From Oscillospiraceae bacterium (GTDB lineage Bacteria; Bacillota; Clostridia; UBA1381): a DNA stretch of 33,224 nt. Numbering within the stretch: the first letter of the stretch is position 1; each line of letters starts with the position of its first letter. Under the pieces are notes generated by a model. The model searched no databases, had not been told where the DNA came from, and saw nothing but the letters and a program-made list of their open reading frames with translations. The stretch lies in NCBI GenBank assembly GCA_022509025.1, contig JAFLUB010000032.1, positions 1-33,224 of the forward strand, written 5' to 3'. The position numbers were made by a program, and so were the translations under genes. This document shows, piece after piece, positions 6,926 through 15,031 of the stretch.

Positions 6926-7426
6926 ATGGAACAAATTCATACGATAGCACCGGTGTTTGACATAAATTCACGCATTCTTGTCTTAGGCAGCTTTCCTTCG
7001 GTTAAGTCACGAAAAACACAGTTTTTCTACGGTCATCCTCAGAACCGCTTCTGGAAAACCCTCGCGGCAGTTATGGACTGTGAATGTCCTGAAACAACTG
7101 AGGATAAGAAAAAGTTTTTAATAGATAACCATATAGCGGTATGGGATGTTATAAAAAGCTGCGATATTGAAGGCTCGGCGGACAGTTCAATAAAGAATGT
7201 TGTTCCGAATGATTTTACGGAGATTCTGAGTGTTGCAGATATACGTCAGATTTACGCTAACGGCGCAGCATCGTATAACTTATACAGAAAATACTGTGAG
7301 AAAGAAACAGAAAGAGAAATTATAAAACTCCCATCTACAAGTCCGGCGAACGCCCAATTTTCGCTTGAACGGCTTATTGCTGAGTGGAGTGTAATTAAGG
7401 ATAGATTATTACCTGACAACCGGTGA
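6926..7426 (+). CDS. Hypoxanthine-DNA glycosylase (uracil-DNA glycosylase superfamily)
   Basis: This 166-aa enzyme would remove deaminated bases, mainly hypoxanthine, from DNA and start base excision repair. It matches the DNA-deoxyinosine glycosylase (family 6, Hdg) branch of the UDG superfamily. Motif 1 is LGSFPSVKS (G21-S28), followed by FYGHPQNRFW with N40 at the expected catalytic Asn. The late motif is LPSTSPAN (135-142). The length is typical of the family. Start ATG 6926 has a strong GAGGAGG. It opens a three-gene run with two phosphoesterases (gaps of 36 and 10 bp). Substrate choice between hypoxanthine and uracil cannot be settled here. Confidence 0.85.
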   Translation: MEQIHTIAPVFDINSRILVLGSFPSVKSRKTQFFYGHPQNRFWKTLAAVMDCECPETTEDKKKFLIDNHIAVWDVIKSCDIEGSADSSIKNVVPNDFTEILSVADIRQIYANGAASYNLYRKYCEKETEREIIKLPSTSPANAQFSLERLIAEWSVIKDRLLPDNR

Positions 7427-7462
7427 TATTAGACCGGGAATTCTTACGCAAGGAGAATTGAA

Positions 7463-8161
7463 ATGGCACTATATACAATTGCAGATTTACATTTGCCGCT
7501 CGGAATAGATAAGCCGATGGATATATTCGGCAGGGCTTGGGAGAACTACGTTGACCGGCTCCGGGAAAACTGGCAGTCTAAAATCGGAAAAGACGACATA
7601 GTTGTTATTCCCGGTGATTTTTCATGGGCTACGTATCTTCAGGAGAGCGTTAAAGATTTTGAATATCTAAATAGTTTAAACGGAAAAAAGATACTGATTA
7701 AGGGCAACCATGACTATTGGTGGACGACCAAGAACAAGCTGCATGAGTTTATTATAGAACATGGTTTTTCTGATATAGACTTCTTGCAGAACAATTTTTT
7801 TGCCTATAAAGATATTGCTCTATGCGGCACTCGCGGCTGGATACACCCGGCATGGGATAATTTTGGTGAAGAGGACAGGAAGATATTCAATAGGGAAACG
7901 GCAAGACTTGAACTGTCTTTAAACGCGGCATCCTCTTATAAAGAAATATACGTCTTTACACATTATCCGCCTATGTCTTTGGCGCGGGAAAGCAATGAGT
8001 TCATTGGAATGATGAAGAAATACAATGTCACAAAATGTATCTACGGACATCTTCACGGCGCATCGCATAAGAATGCGATCAATGATATTATTGACGGAAT
8101 AGAATACAAGCTGGTGTCAGGAGATTATATAGCGTTTGACCCGGTTAAATTGGCGGATTAA
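7463..8161 (+). CDS. Metallophosphoesterase (calcineurin-like)
   Basis: This 232-aa predicted phosphohydrolase uses two metal ions. The complete motif set is visible: D8-x-H10 (ADLHL), GD52 (PGDFSW), GNHD (81-84), H167 (FTHYPP) and GHLHG with H196 and H198. It resembles the small predicted phosphohydrolases of COG1768. The substrate is unknown. ATG 7463 is preceded by AAGGAGA. It sits 36 bp after the glycosylase and 10 bp before a second, only distantly related phosphoesterase, so the three are probably co-transcribed. Confidence 0.85.
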   Translation: MALYTIADLHLPLGIDKPMDIFGRAWENYVDRLRENWQSKIGKDDIVVIPGDFSWATYLQESVKDFEYLNSLNGKKILIKGNHDYWWTTKNKLHEFIIEHGFSDIDFLQNNFFAYKDIALCGTRGWIHPAWDNFGEEDRKIFNRETARLELSLNAASSYKEIYVFTHYPPMSLARESNEFIGMMKKYNVTKCIYGHLHGASHKNAINDIIDGIEYKLVSGDYIAFDPVKLAD

Positions 8162-8171
8162 GGAGATTTTT

Positions 8172-8684
8172 ATGAAACTAATGTTTGCATCCGATATACA
8201 CGGTTCACTATACTACGCTGAAAAGATGCGCGATGCGTATAGAAAAGAAAATGCGGATAAATTGATTTTGCTCGGTGATTTATTATACCACGGACCGCGT
8301 AATGACTTGCCTGAAAATTATGAGCCTAAAAAAGTAATTGAACTGCTTAACTCTATGAAAGATGAAATTCTCTGTGTGCGCGGGAATTGCGACACGGAGG
8401 TTGACCAGATGGTTCTTGATTTCCCGATAATGGCTGATTATGCAGTGATATATGTTGACGGTAAAATGATGTATCTTACTCATGGGCATAAATTTAACCC
8501 TGAGAATCCGCCGAAACTCAGGAAAGGGGGTTATCTTATAAACGGTCACACGCATATTCCCGCCCAAACTGATATGGATGACTTTATCTATATAAATCCC
8601 GGTTCTGTTTCAATTCCTAAGAATGGCAGTGCGCATACGTACATGATATATGAAAACGGAGAATTTATATTAAAAGAGCTATAA
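8172..8684 (+). CDS. yfcE: YfcE-type phosphodiesterase
   Basis: This 170-aa protein is a compact metallophosphoesterase of the YfcE/MJ0936 group, which cleaves phosphodiester model substrates and whose natural substrate is unsettled. Metal-binding motifs are D8-x-H10 (SDIHG), GD36, GNCD (71-74), THGH with H104 and H106, and NGHTH with H126 and H128. GNCD in place of GNHD is usual for this group. I chose ATG 8172, which has AGGAGA 6-7 bases upstream; an in-frame TTG at 8136 lies within the previous gene and has no such site. It ends at a bidirectional terminator. Confidence 0.88.
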   Translation: MKLMFASDIHGSLYYAEKMRDAYRKENADKLILLGDLLYHGPRNDLPENYEPKKVIELLNSMKDEILCVRGNCDTEVDQMVLDFPIMADYAVIYVDGKMMYLTHGHKFNPENPPKLRKGGYLINGHTHIPAQTDMDDFIYINPGSVSIPKNGSAHTYMIYENGEFILKEL

Positions 8685-8689
8685 AAATC

Positions 8690-8727
8690 AAAAAAGCCGT
8701 TATTTTATTCGTTAACGGCTTTTTTTG
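8690..8727. terminator. Bidirectional terminator
   Basis: AAAAAAGCCGTTA (8690-8702) pairs over 13 bp with TAACGGCTTTTTT (8713-8725). The A-tract and T-tract serve both strands. It includes the stop and last codons of the minus-strand exonuclease gene, so that gene ends inside its own terminator. Confidence 0.9.
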
Positions 8728-9325
8728 TGGCTTTTTTCTTCTTGTTTTTCTTGCATTTTAAATGTGTATCCGGAGTCAGATGCCCTATTTCTATTTCAAA
8801 GCATTCCTCAATTTCATCTAAAGAAAGCAGAGAATAGTCCTCTAAAATTCTTAAAAGTACCTTTGCGCAGGCATAAGCATCGTCATAGGCTCTGTGGTGG
8901 CGGAAGCTAACACCAAGCGCGTCACAAAGATTATTCAGCTTATGGCTTGCAAGCTCCGGATATGCCTTTTGCGACAGCTTAACGGTACAAAGATAGTCAA
9001 AGGTCGGAAACGGGATATTGAAATGCTCCAGTGTAGCGCAAAGCGCTCCCACGTCAAAGTCAGCATTATGCGCAATGACAGTCTTGTTTTCAAGATACGG
9101 TCTGACGCTGTCCCAGTACATATCGAAGGTTGGCTTGTCCTCAACCATCTCAGGCTTTATCCCATGTATTTTTATATTATAGTCATTGAATTCAAACGGC
9201 ACAGGCTTTATAAGGATTTCTTTTCTGTCCGTGATAATATCATTTTCAACCACACAAATTCCAAGACTGCATACGCTTGTGTAATTAGATGTGGCAGTTT
9301 CAAAATCTATAGCAACAAAATCCAT
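8705..9325 (-). CDS. DEDDh 3'-5' exonuclease (DNA polymerase III epsilon-like)
   Basis: This 206-aa exonuclease would degrade or proofread nucleic acid from the 3' end. The DEDDh residues are visible: D7 and E9 (AIDFET), D89 in HNADFD, and H144 with D149 in HHRAYDDA. The C-terminus is a Lys-rich tail (KCKKNKKKKATKK) that may bind nucleic acid. I chose ATG 9325, which has AGGAGA upstream and starts directly at the DFET strand; the frame extends upstream to 9388, but that extension crosses the -10 and -35 elements. Since PolC carries its own proofreading domain, this protein is more likely a repair or RNA-turnover enzyme than the replicative epsilon subunit. Confidence 0.88.
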   Translation of the reverse strand: MDFVAIDFETATSNYTSVCSLGICVVENDIITDRKEILIKPVPFEFNDYNIKIHGIKPEMVEDKPTFDMYWDSVRPYLENKTVIAHNADFDVGALCATLEHFNIPFPTFDYLCTVKLSQKAYPELASHKLNNLCDALGVSFRHHRAYDDAYACAKVLLRILEDYSLLSLDEIEECFEIEIGHLTPDTHLKCKKNKKKKATKKAVNE

Positions 9326-9346
9326 ACTATCTCTCCTAACCTTTTT

Positions 9347-9375
9347 ATTATACAACTTTTTTTGTCGAATGTCAA
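9347..9375 (-). promoter_or_regulatory. Consensus promoter of the exonuclease gene
   Basis: On the minus strand a perfect TTGACA (9370-9375) and a perfect TATAAT (9347-9352) are 17 bp apart. Transcription would start near 9340, 15 nt before ATG 9325. It is back to back with the M6 protease promoter. Confidence 0.9.
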
Positions 9376-9394
9376 AGGATAACGACAAATAAAA

Positions 9395-9423
9395 TTGACA
9401 TTAAACCTATGTTGTTATATAAT
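9395..9423 (+). promoter_or_regulatory. Consensus promoter of the M6 protease-mtnN-luxS unit
   Basis: TTGACA (9395-9400), 17 bp, TATAAT (9418-9423): a perfect sigma-A promoter. The start would fall near 9430, giving a leader of about 11 nt to ATG 9441 or 26 nt to GTG 9456. The shorter leader barely includes a ribosome-binding site, which favours the GTG. Confidence 0.88.
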
Positions 9424-9440
9424 TAAAAGAAAGGATAAAA

Positions 9441-12200
9441 ATGGTGGTGAATTGTGTGAATCGTATACAAAAATTTATGGTTACTATATTTTTAGTGTCA
9501 TGCATACTTTCTGCCATTTCTTTGTGCGCTCAGGCAGAGGAATTTGAATGCCATACCGATTCTGAATTTATGCAGAAGGCTAATAATGCCCTTATGCAAA
9601 AGAAACTCTATAATAAAATAAATAACACTTTTGATGATAGCATAACACTTTTTCAACTGGATTTTACAGCCAAAAACACATCTGTTATGCCGTCTACCGG
9701 CGATGTAAAGATGCTTGTGTTGCCAATTGAATTCCAAGATGAAAAGTTAGATTCAGGAGTATACGATCGCCTGCAGGAACACTTTTTTTCTACACAAGAT
9801 ATAACAAATCCGGACTTGAAGTATACAGATTTATCAGTCTGTGATTATTTTAAAAAAATATCTTTTAATAGATTAAGACTTTCAGGAATAGTTTTACCTG
9901 TTTATTCAGCTAGTCAAAACAGAGAATATTATGAAGGAAGCGATGAAAACGGTAATTTCTTTCAGCGGGAAATAGCAAAAGCGATACAGTCATACCAAAA
10001 TATTATAGGTGATTTATCAGAGTATGACTCAGACAATGACGGGTATATTGATTGTCTTCATGTTGTATATGCCGGTCCTGTAGGTGGCTATGCATCTATG
10101 TGGTGGGGAGAAACGATGAGTGGGAATAGACGTGTACTCTACAATGATATTAAAATGTATAGCTTTTGTAGTTTGCCTGTTTCCCAAGCGTTTTATTATG
10201 CTCCTGCGCATGAAATGGGACATCTGATGGGCTTAAAGGATAACTATAGCGGGGCTCCCACGGGAACTTGCATAATTCCTTCCGGATGCTATGATTTAAT
10301 GGCGTGTGATACCCCATGTTATGTTAATGCGTTTTATAGATATTTGCTTGAATGGGACGATGTAGAAGTATTGCCTTATGAAGATGAAACGAAGGAAATA
10401 GAATTGTATGCTACTGATCTATATAGCGAAGAAAATATGAATAACCTGAGAACTATAATGCTTATTCCTGATTGCGCAGAGGTACCTTTTGGGGAATTTT
10501 ATATAATAGAATATAGAGCCAATTATAAGTATGACCAAAATCCAGGAATAATTATATGGCACATAAATGCACAGAAAAACTATGATGGGTCAATTAAATC
10601 GACCTCAGACTATATAAAACCTATATATAAGAGTAGAGATACTTCATCTTTTTCTGCTGAGGACTTATATCAAGTGGGAGATATATTTTCTTCTGATACA
10701 AATCCTTCCAGTTATTTCTACAATGATGTCTATACGGGAGCATATCTGAAAGTATTAGATATGGATGAGGAAAAGGCTACTGTAAAAGTAGGCTTTATAG
10801 ACCCTGACTTATCTCCTGCGCCGAGTGTAACAATAGGCAAACCATCACGCAAATACGTAAGACAATATAATAATCCCATAGCTATGGATACTATCGACTT
10901 TCCTTTTAAAATTGAAAATTTTCAGGAGATAGATAAATATTGGAAATACTACTATATAGAGGTAGAAACAACGGGCGATGCAACTTATAGATTGAGTACT
11001 GCTGATTCAACCTTGAAATCTGATGGTACAGGAACCATACAGCTATATTATTTCTTTGGGAACGGTTCAGTAAAAATGCGTATTAAGGAGAATGTCGCAT
11101 GGAATGGCATTGAACATAAATATTCTCCTGCAAGTGATTGGTCAGAAGAATGTTTCGTGGACAGCATATCTCCGGAAATCGTTTTAAACGGTGATAGTGA
11201 AATTACAATTGAACAAGGACAATATACTGAATTAGGAGCTACAGTAACGGATAATTTTGAACTTCAAGAGGACTGCCTTAGCATAAATGATTCAGAACTC
11301 AGAGTGAATGAAGTGGGAACATATAAGGTTTATTATGACGCTACGGACCAAGCGGGTAATAAGGCGACACAAGTTATACGAACCGTAAATGTTGTAGAGC
11401 CAAAGCCTACACCAACGCCTAGTCCGACACCGAAACCAACACCAACGGTGAAACCGACAGCAACGCCGAAGCCGACACCAACAGCAACACCAACGCCAAC
11501 AGCAACACCAACGGTAACGCCAACAGCAACACCAACACCAACACCAAAGCCAACACCAACGCCAAGCCCAACACCGACACCGACGGTGAAGCCTACAATA
11601 TCACCGACAGCAACATCAACACCAACGGCAACGCCAATGGTGACAGCAAGCCCGACACCAAGTCCGACACTAACACCTACGCCGACACCGACAGCAACGC
11701 CAACGGTTACACCAACGCTGACACCAAGTTCAATACCAACGGCTACACCGAGCTTAACACCAAGCCTGACACCAACGGTTGCGCCAAGTTCAACGCCAAC
11801 AGCGAGCCCAACACCTACGGTAATACCAACTACCGGTCCGATAGCGACTCCGGACGCAACTCCAACTGCGACACCAACCATTGAGCTAACGGATAGGGTG
11901 GAGTTTGAGCAGAACGGCAATATAGTTTCGGCAAAGCTGATATTTGAAAAAACATCACCGCCACCGCAGGAAGATATATGGTTCTTTGTGACGTATACGG
12001 AAAACGGAAGATTAAAGCGTGTTGAAATGCCAGAGATAACGGATATGACAGCAGCGTTTGAAATCCCGGAAGGATTTGCGGACTGTGATATATCGGTGTA
12101 TGTCTGGGACAAAAACATGAAACCGCTTATGGATAAGCAGAATTTGATTAACAGGAGGCGATTATATGCTTATAGGAATAATAGGAGCGATGGAGCTTGA
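9441..12200 (+). CDS. Secreted M6-type zinc metalloprotease with Ig-like domain and Pro-Thr linker
   Basis: This 919-aa protein would be exported and cleave proteins outside the cell. A signal peptide spans 1-32 (cut after AQA). The M6 (immune inhibitor A-like) domain lies at about 70-420, with the zinc motif [12 protein letters not shown]257, E258, H261 and D267. An Ig-like domain of DUF5011 type covers about 576-652, then a 160-residue Pro-Thr linker (653-813) and a small C-terminal beta-like domain. ATG 9441 has AAAGGA before it. GTG 9456 has a better site (GGTGGTGA), a better leader length and gives a cleaner signal peptide (MNRIQKF), so it may be the true start. The last 12 codons overlap mtnN and add a basic tail ([11 protein letters not shown]), which suggests loss of an earlier stop. 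No sortase motif or transmembrane anchor is seen. Confidence 0.88.
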   Translation: MVVNCVNRIQKFMVTIFLVSCILSAISLCAQAEEFECHTDSEFMQKANNALMQKKLYNKINNTFDDSITLFQLDFTAKNTSVMPSTGDVKMLVLPIEFQDEKLDSGVYDRLQEHFFSTQDITNPDLKYTDLSVCDYFKKISFNRLRLSGIVLPVYSASQNREYYEGSDENGNFFQREIAKAIQSYQNIIGDLSEYDSDNDGYIDCLHVVYAGPVGGYASMWWGETMSGNRRVLYNDIKMYSFCSLPVSQAFYYAPAHEMGHLMGLKDNYSGAPTGTCIIPSGCYDLMACDTPCYVNAFYRYLLEWDDVEVLPYEDETKEIELYATDLYSEENMNNLRTIMLIPDCAEVPFGEFYIIEYRANYKYDQNPGIIIWHINAQKNYDGSIKSTSDYIKPIYKSRDTSSFSAEDLYQVGDIFSSDTNPSSYFYNDVYTGAYLKVLDMDEEKATVKVGFIDPDLSPAPSVTIGKPSRKYVRQYNNPIAMDTIDFPFKIENFQEIDKYWKYYYIEVETTGDATYRLSTADSTLKSDGTGTIQLYYFFGNGSVKMRIKENVAWNGIEHKYSPASDWSEECFVDSISPEIVLNGDSEITIEQGQYTELGATVTDNFELQEDCLSINDSELRVNEVGTYKVYYDATDQAGNKATQVIRTVNVVEPKPTPTPSPTPKPTPTVKPTATPKPTPTATPTPTATPTVTPTATPTPTPKPTPTPSPTPTPTVKPTISPTATSTPTATPMVTASPTPSPTLTPTPTPTATPTVTPTLTPSSIPTATPSLTPSLTPTVAPSSTPTASPTPTVIPTTGPIATPDATPTATPTIELTDRVEFEQNGNIVSAKLIFEKTSPPPQEDIWFFVTYTENGRLKRVEMPEITDMTAAFEIPEGFADCDISVYVWDKNMKPLMDKQNLINRRRLYAYRNNRSDGA
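11400..11880 (+). repeat. Pro-Thr microrepeat tract in the protease gene
   Basis: About 480 bp of near-repeats with a 6-bp period (CCAACA, CCGACA, ACGCCA and variants) encode alternating Pro-Thr with Ala, Val, Ser and Lys. Such linkers keep domains apart on secreted proteins and can be O-glycosylated. Repeat length is expected to vary between strains by slippage or recombination. The codons are varied, so it is not a simple microsatellite. Confidence 0.9.
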
Positions 12201-12870
12201 GGTACAGGCATTGAAAAATCTCATGGACAATGCCGAGGTGAAGAAAATAAGCAGTATTGAATTTTATAAAGGCAGTATAAATGGTATGGAAACCGTAGTT
12301 GCAGTTGCCGGAGTAGGTAAGGTCAATGCGGCAGTATGCGCGCAGACAATGATACTTAAATACTCACCGGATATACTCATAAATGTCGGCGTGGCCGGCG
12401 GACTTCATGAGGACTTGAAAATAGGTGATATAGCGGTGGCAGATGCAGTGGTGGAACGCGATATGGATACTACTCCTATAGGTGACCCTAAGGGATTTGT
12501 TTCGGGTATAGATATGGTCGAGATGGAATGCAATAAAACAATTTCAGACACGCTTGCCCTATCTGCCGCAAAGCTTGAAGGAATTAGCGTAAAACGCGGA
12601 ATAATCGCTACGGGTGATCAGTTTATTTCAACTGAAGAACAACGAAATCAAATAATATCGGAATTCGGCGCTATTGCAGCTGAAATGGAGGGCGCAAGTA
12701 TAGGACACGTCTGCATTATGAACGGAATACCATTCAGTGTTCTGCGCGCTATTTCGGATGGAGCAAACGATGATTCCGTCATAGATTATCCCACGTTTGC
12801 AAAAATGGCAGCGGAAAATTCAATAAAAATTATTCTGGAATTTTTAAAAAATATAAAGGAAGAGTTTTAG
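12166..12870 (+). CDS. mtnN: 5'-methylthioadenosine/S-adenosylhomocysteine nucleosidase
   Basis: This 234-aa cytosolic enzyme removes adenine from S-adenosylhomocysteine, giving S-ribosylhomocysteine for LuxS, and from methylthioadenosine. The family hallmark [10 protein letters not shown] gives E12. AAEMEG (171-176) and AISDGAN give the catalytic E175 and D198, matching E12, E174 and D197 of the E. coli enzyme. ATG 12166 has a strong AGGAGG, which itself codes for part of the upstream protease. The gene begins 35 bp before the protease stop, in another frame. luxS follows after 2 bp. The pair forms the SAH detoxification and AI-2 route. Confidence 0.95.
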   Translation: MLIGIIGAMELEVQALKNLMDNAEVKKISSIEFYKGSINGMETVVAVAGVGKVNAAVCAQTMILKYSPDILINVGVAGGLHEDLKIGDIAVADAVVERDMDTTPIGDPKGFVSGIDMVEMECNKTISDTLALSAAKLEGISVKRGIIATGDQFISTEEQRNQIISEFGAIAAEMEGASIGHVCIMNGIPFSVLRAISDGANDDSVIDYPTFAKMAAENSIKIILEFLKNIKEEF

Positions 12871-12872
12871 AA

Positions 12873-13343
12873 ATGGAGAAAATAAAAAGCTTTACAGTGG
12901 ATCACAGAAAACTCGATAGGGGTATATATATTTCAAGGATTGACAGAGATATTATAACGTACGATTTACGCTTTTGTAAACCGAACAGCGGTATTGTTCT
13001 GGATAACGTTACAATGCATACGATTGAACATATGCTTGCAACGTTTGCGAGAAATTCGGATGTCAAAGACGAGATTATATATTTTGGACCTATGGGCTGT
13101 CAGACCGGCTTTTATCTGCTCGTACGTGATTCAGTGACTAAGGAAAAGGCGCTTGAACTTGTAAATGATATGCTAAAAAAGACGATTGCACATACAGGAG
13201 AAGTATTCGGCGCAAGCGAGATTGAATGCGGTAATTATAAAACACTCAATCTTGAAAAGGCGAAATCTGCATGCAGAGAATATCTTGATGTGATAAAAGA
13301 TATAAGCCATATAGTAGATTATGATTATGTAAACGGCAAGTAA
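12873..13343 (+). CDS. luxS: S-ribosylhomocysteine lyase (AI-2 synthesis)
   Basis: This 156-aa enzyme splits S-ribosylhomocysteine into homocysteine and DPD, the precursor of autoinducer-2. The metal site is HTIEH (H49, E52, H53) plus C119 (IECGNY). FGPMGCQTGF holds C76, the counterpart of the catalytic Cys84 of B. subtilis. The length fits the family. The start is 2 bp after the mtnN stop, and its ribosome-binding site (AGGAAGAG) lies in the end of mtnN. A hairpin at 13344-13373 ends the unit. There is no AI-2 receptor or transporter gene in the window, so the role may be mainly methyl-cycle recycling. Confidence 0.96.
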   Translation: MEKIKSFTVDHRKLDRGIYISRIDRDIITYDLRFCKPNSGIVLDNVTMHTIEHMLATFARNSDVKDEIIYFGPMGCQTGFYLLVRDSVTKEKALELVNDMLKKTIAHTGEVFGASEIECGNYKTLNLEKAKSACREYLDVIKDISHIVDYDYVNGK

Positions 13344-13373
13344 CAAAAGGCAATTCACATGAATTGCCTTTTG
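13344..13373. terminator. Convergent terminator after luxS
   Basis: CAAAAGGCAATTC (13344-13356) pairs over 13 bp with GAATTGCCTTTTG (13361-13373) around a 4-base loop. Only four T end each arm, so it serves both luxS and the minus-strand DUF4364 gene (stop at 13382) with moderate strength. Confidence 0.8.
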
Positions 13374-13381
13374 GAACGATT

Positions 13382-13921
13382 TCATTTTTCATTAAATGCG
13401 TCAAGAATCTTCGCATAAATATCTTCCGAATGTTCACGGAAAAAAACTGCCATTTTTTCCGCTTCTTCGCGCGAGCCGGCATACAGGGAAAGATTTAAAA
13501 TCTGAGTGTTATCATCATCGTAGAGCTGACAGTCTGCGCTGTATTCATCGCGGCGCACAGGTGTTATGGCGCTGCGTACCGCATTCTTACGCCGCACCTC
13601 CTTGAACAGTTCTTTTACTGAACTGTCAATTGGCTCACGGATATAAATCGGGATATTTGCATGAAACAGTTCGCCTGCATTAAGACCCTTTTGGGTTATT
13701 TCATATTTCTGACTGCGTTCGCTTTCAAGATACGCATGGACATGCTCGGTATGAACAAGATTATCAAGAGCCACTTGAAAATCATTGTAGTTAATGTTAC
13801 AATTATCCAGGATAAGGTTTAAAAGCGCGTCATATGTGACAGCGCTGTCAACCTTGCTCAAGGTATACAATATAATAAACTGAATAAGTACGGAATCGTC
13901 AATTTCTTTTTGATATAGCAT
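13382..13921 (-). CDS. DUF4364 family protein (winged-helix-like)
   Basis: This 179-aa protein matches the DUF4364 pattern common in Clostridia: an N-terminal winged-helix-like half and an alpha/beta C-terminal half. The N-terminus reads SVLIQFIILYTLSKVDSAVT, then NDFQVALDNLVHTEHVH and KYEITQKG, the order of helices and wing seen in the family. The function is not established; DNA binding is inferred from the fold. I chose ATG 13921, which has GGAGG 8 bases upstream. The frame continues upstream to 14053, but that part runs into the divergent rnhB gene. The C-terminus (RDEYSADCQLYDDDNTQILN) resembles small-ligand or dimerisation regions but is not diagnostic. Confidence 0.8.
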   Translation of the reverse strand: MLYQKEIDDSVLIQFIILYTLSKVDSAVTYDALLNLILDNCNINYNDFQVALDNLVHTEHVHAYLESERSQKYEITQKGLNAGELFHANIPIYIREPIDSSVKELFKEVRRKNAVRSAITPVRRDEYSADCQLYDDDNTQILNLSLYAGSREEAEKMAVFFREHSEDIYAKILDAFNEK

Positions 13922-13950
13922 AATATTACCTCCGTTAATCGTTACACATA

Positions 13951-13959
13951 AGTATACCA
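13951..13959 (-). promoter_or_regulatory. Extended -10 promoter of the DUF4364 gene
   Basis: On the minus strand TGGTATACT gives an extended -10 (TG-n-TATACT, hexamer at 13951-13956), 29 bp before ATG 13921. There is no -35 match at 17 bp, as is common for extended -10 promoters. I see no clear promoter for the divergent rnhB operon. Confidence 0.5.
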
Positions 13960-14006
13960 CAAATAAATAAAAAAAGATAGACTTAATTTGAAAATAGGAG
14001 AAGAAA

Positions 14007-14660
14007 ATGCCAAGAAAAAAGCTTACTGAAGAAGAGGAAATAGAGCGCGTCATGTCGCTTTATGAAATAGAACGTCAATACAGACTTGAAGGGTACATCA
14101 ACATCGCCGGGGTTGATGAAGCGGGAAGAGGCCCGCTTGCCGGACCTGTTTATGCCGCGGCGGTAATCCTACCGCCCGATACTGTTATAAAGGGAATAAA
14201 CGACTCAAAAAAGCTAACAGAAAAACGGCGCGAGGAATTATTTTATGAAATAACGGAAAAGGCACTGGCATATAATATTTTCAGTGTCGATGAAAAAAGA
14301 ATAGATGAAATAAATATTCTTAACGCGACATACGAGGCGATGAACGGAGCTGTCAACGGACTTCAAATACATCCTGATTTTGTTCTTATAGACGGCAACA
14401 GAATATCAGATATGAAATATCCGTATGAAACGGTTGTCAAAGGAGACTCAAAAAGTATCTCAATAGCAGCCGCGTCAATTCTTGCTAAGGTAAGCCGTGA
14501 CCGGTTTATATGTGAAATGGCTGGAAAATATCCGCAATACGGATTTGAAAAACACAAGGGATACGGAACAAAAGCGCATAATGAAGCGATTTTAGAATAC
14601 GGACCATGCGAAATTCATAGAAAAACATTTTTGAAAAAACTCTTGGGAGGAAGAATATGA
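14007..14660 (+). CDS. rnhB: Ribonuclease HII
   Basis: This 217-aa endonuclease cuts RNA in RNA-DNA hybrids and excises single ribonucleotides from DNA. The hallmark GVDEAGRGPLAGPV supplies D37 and E38. D129 (LIDGNR) and D147 (KGDSKS) complete the likely metal site, and SIAAASILAKVSRDR is the conserved family block. About 30 extra N-terminal residues (EEEEIERVMSLYEIERQYR) precede the core, as in many Firmicutes. ATG 14007 has TAGGAGA. It leads a tight operon: the stop overlaps yraN by ATGA, the arrangement often found for rnhB and yraN. Confidence 0.96.
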   Translation: MPRKKLTEEEEIERVMSLYEIERQYRLEGYINIAGVDEAGRGPLAGPVYAAAVILPPDTVIKGINDSKKLTEKRREELFYEITEKALAYNIFSVDEKRIDEINILNATYEAMNGAVNGLQIHPDFVLIDGNRISDMKYPYETVVKGDSKSISIAAASILAKVSRDRFICEMAGKYPQYGFEKHKGYGTKAHNEAILEYGPCEIHRKTFLKKLLGGRI

Positions 14661-15013
14661 CAACAAAGGCGATAGGTGACTTTGGTGAAAATGCGGCAGT
14701 CAGCTACCTGTCAAAATCAGGTTATGAAATACTGGAACGCAATTTCAGGCTGAAATTCGCGGAGGTTGACATTATTGCCAGGAAAGATAACTGCACTGTT
14801 TTCATAGAAGTTAAGACGAGAAAAAACAATCTTTTCGGTGAACCGAGTGAATATGTCAATTACCGTAAGCAGCAGCGTATAAGAAACGCAGCGTCTTGCT
14901 ATGTTGATATAGAAAATACAGATATGAGATTTGATGTTATTGAAGTATTCTACACAGAGAGAAATGGCGAAATGCTTTTATCTAAATTAAATCATATAGA
15001 TAATGCTTTTTGA
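14657..15013 (+). CDS. yraN: YraN/UPF0102 family endonuclease-like protein
   Basis: This 118-aa protein has the YraN family form, a small PD-(D/E)XK nuclease-like fold with unknown role, possibly in DNA processing. GDFGENAAVSYLSKSGYEIL is the conserved N-terminus. E36 and D38 (FAEVDIIA) with E51 and K53 (IEVKTR) form the putative metal site. The YRKQQRI block follows. The 4-bp ATGA overlap with rnhB implies coupling. Confidence 0.92.
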   Translation: MTTKAIGDFGENAAVSYLSKSGYEILERNFRLKFAEVDIIARKDNCTVFIEVKTRKNNLFGEPSEYVNYRKQQRIRNAASCYVDIENTDMRFDVIEVFYTERNGEMLLSKLNHIDNAF

Positions 15014-15031
15014 GAAAGGCTATGGATTGCT

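Noticed and set aside
9326-9388. N-terminal extension of the exonuclease
   Set aside because: It would cross its own TATAAT and TTGACA, while ATG 9325 has AGGAGA and begins right at the catalytic strand.
11400-11880. Possible CRISPR or tandem non-coding array
   Set aside because: There is no repeat-spacer pattern of 25-40 bp. The 6-bp units maintain an open Pro-Thr frame within a larger protein.
11333-12118. Minus-strand open frame of 261 codons full of Val-Gly repeats resembling elastin
   Set aside because: It is the antisense reading of the Pro-Thr tract of the M6 protease. It has no convincing ribosome-binding site, and the plus-strand gene has a clear signal peptide, promoter and active site.
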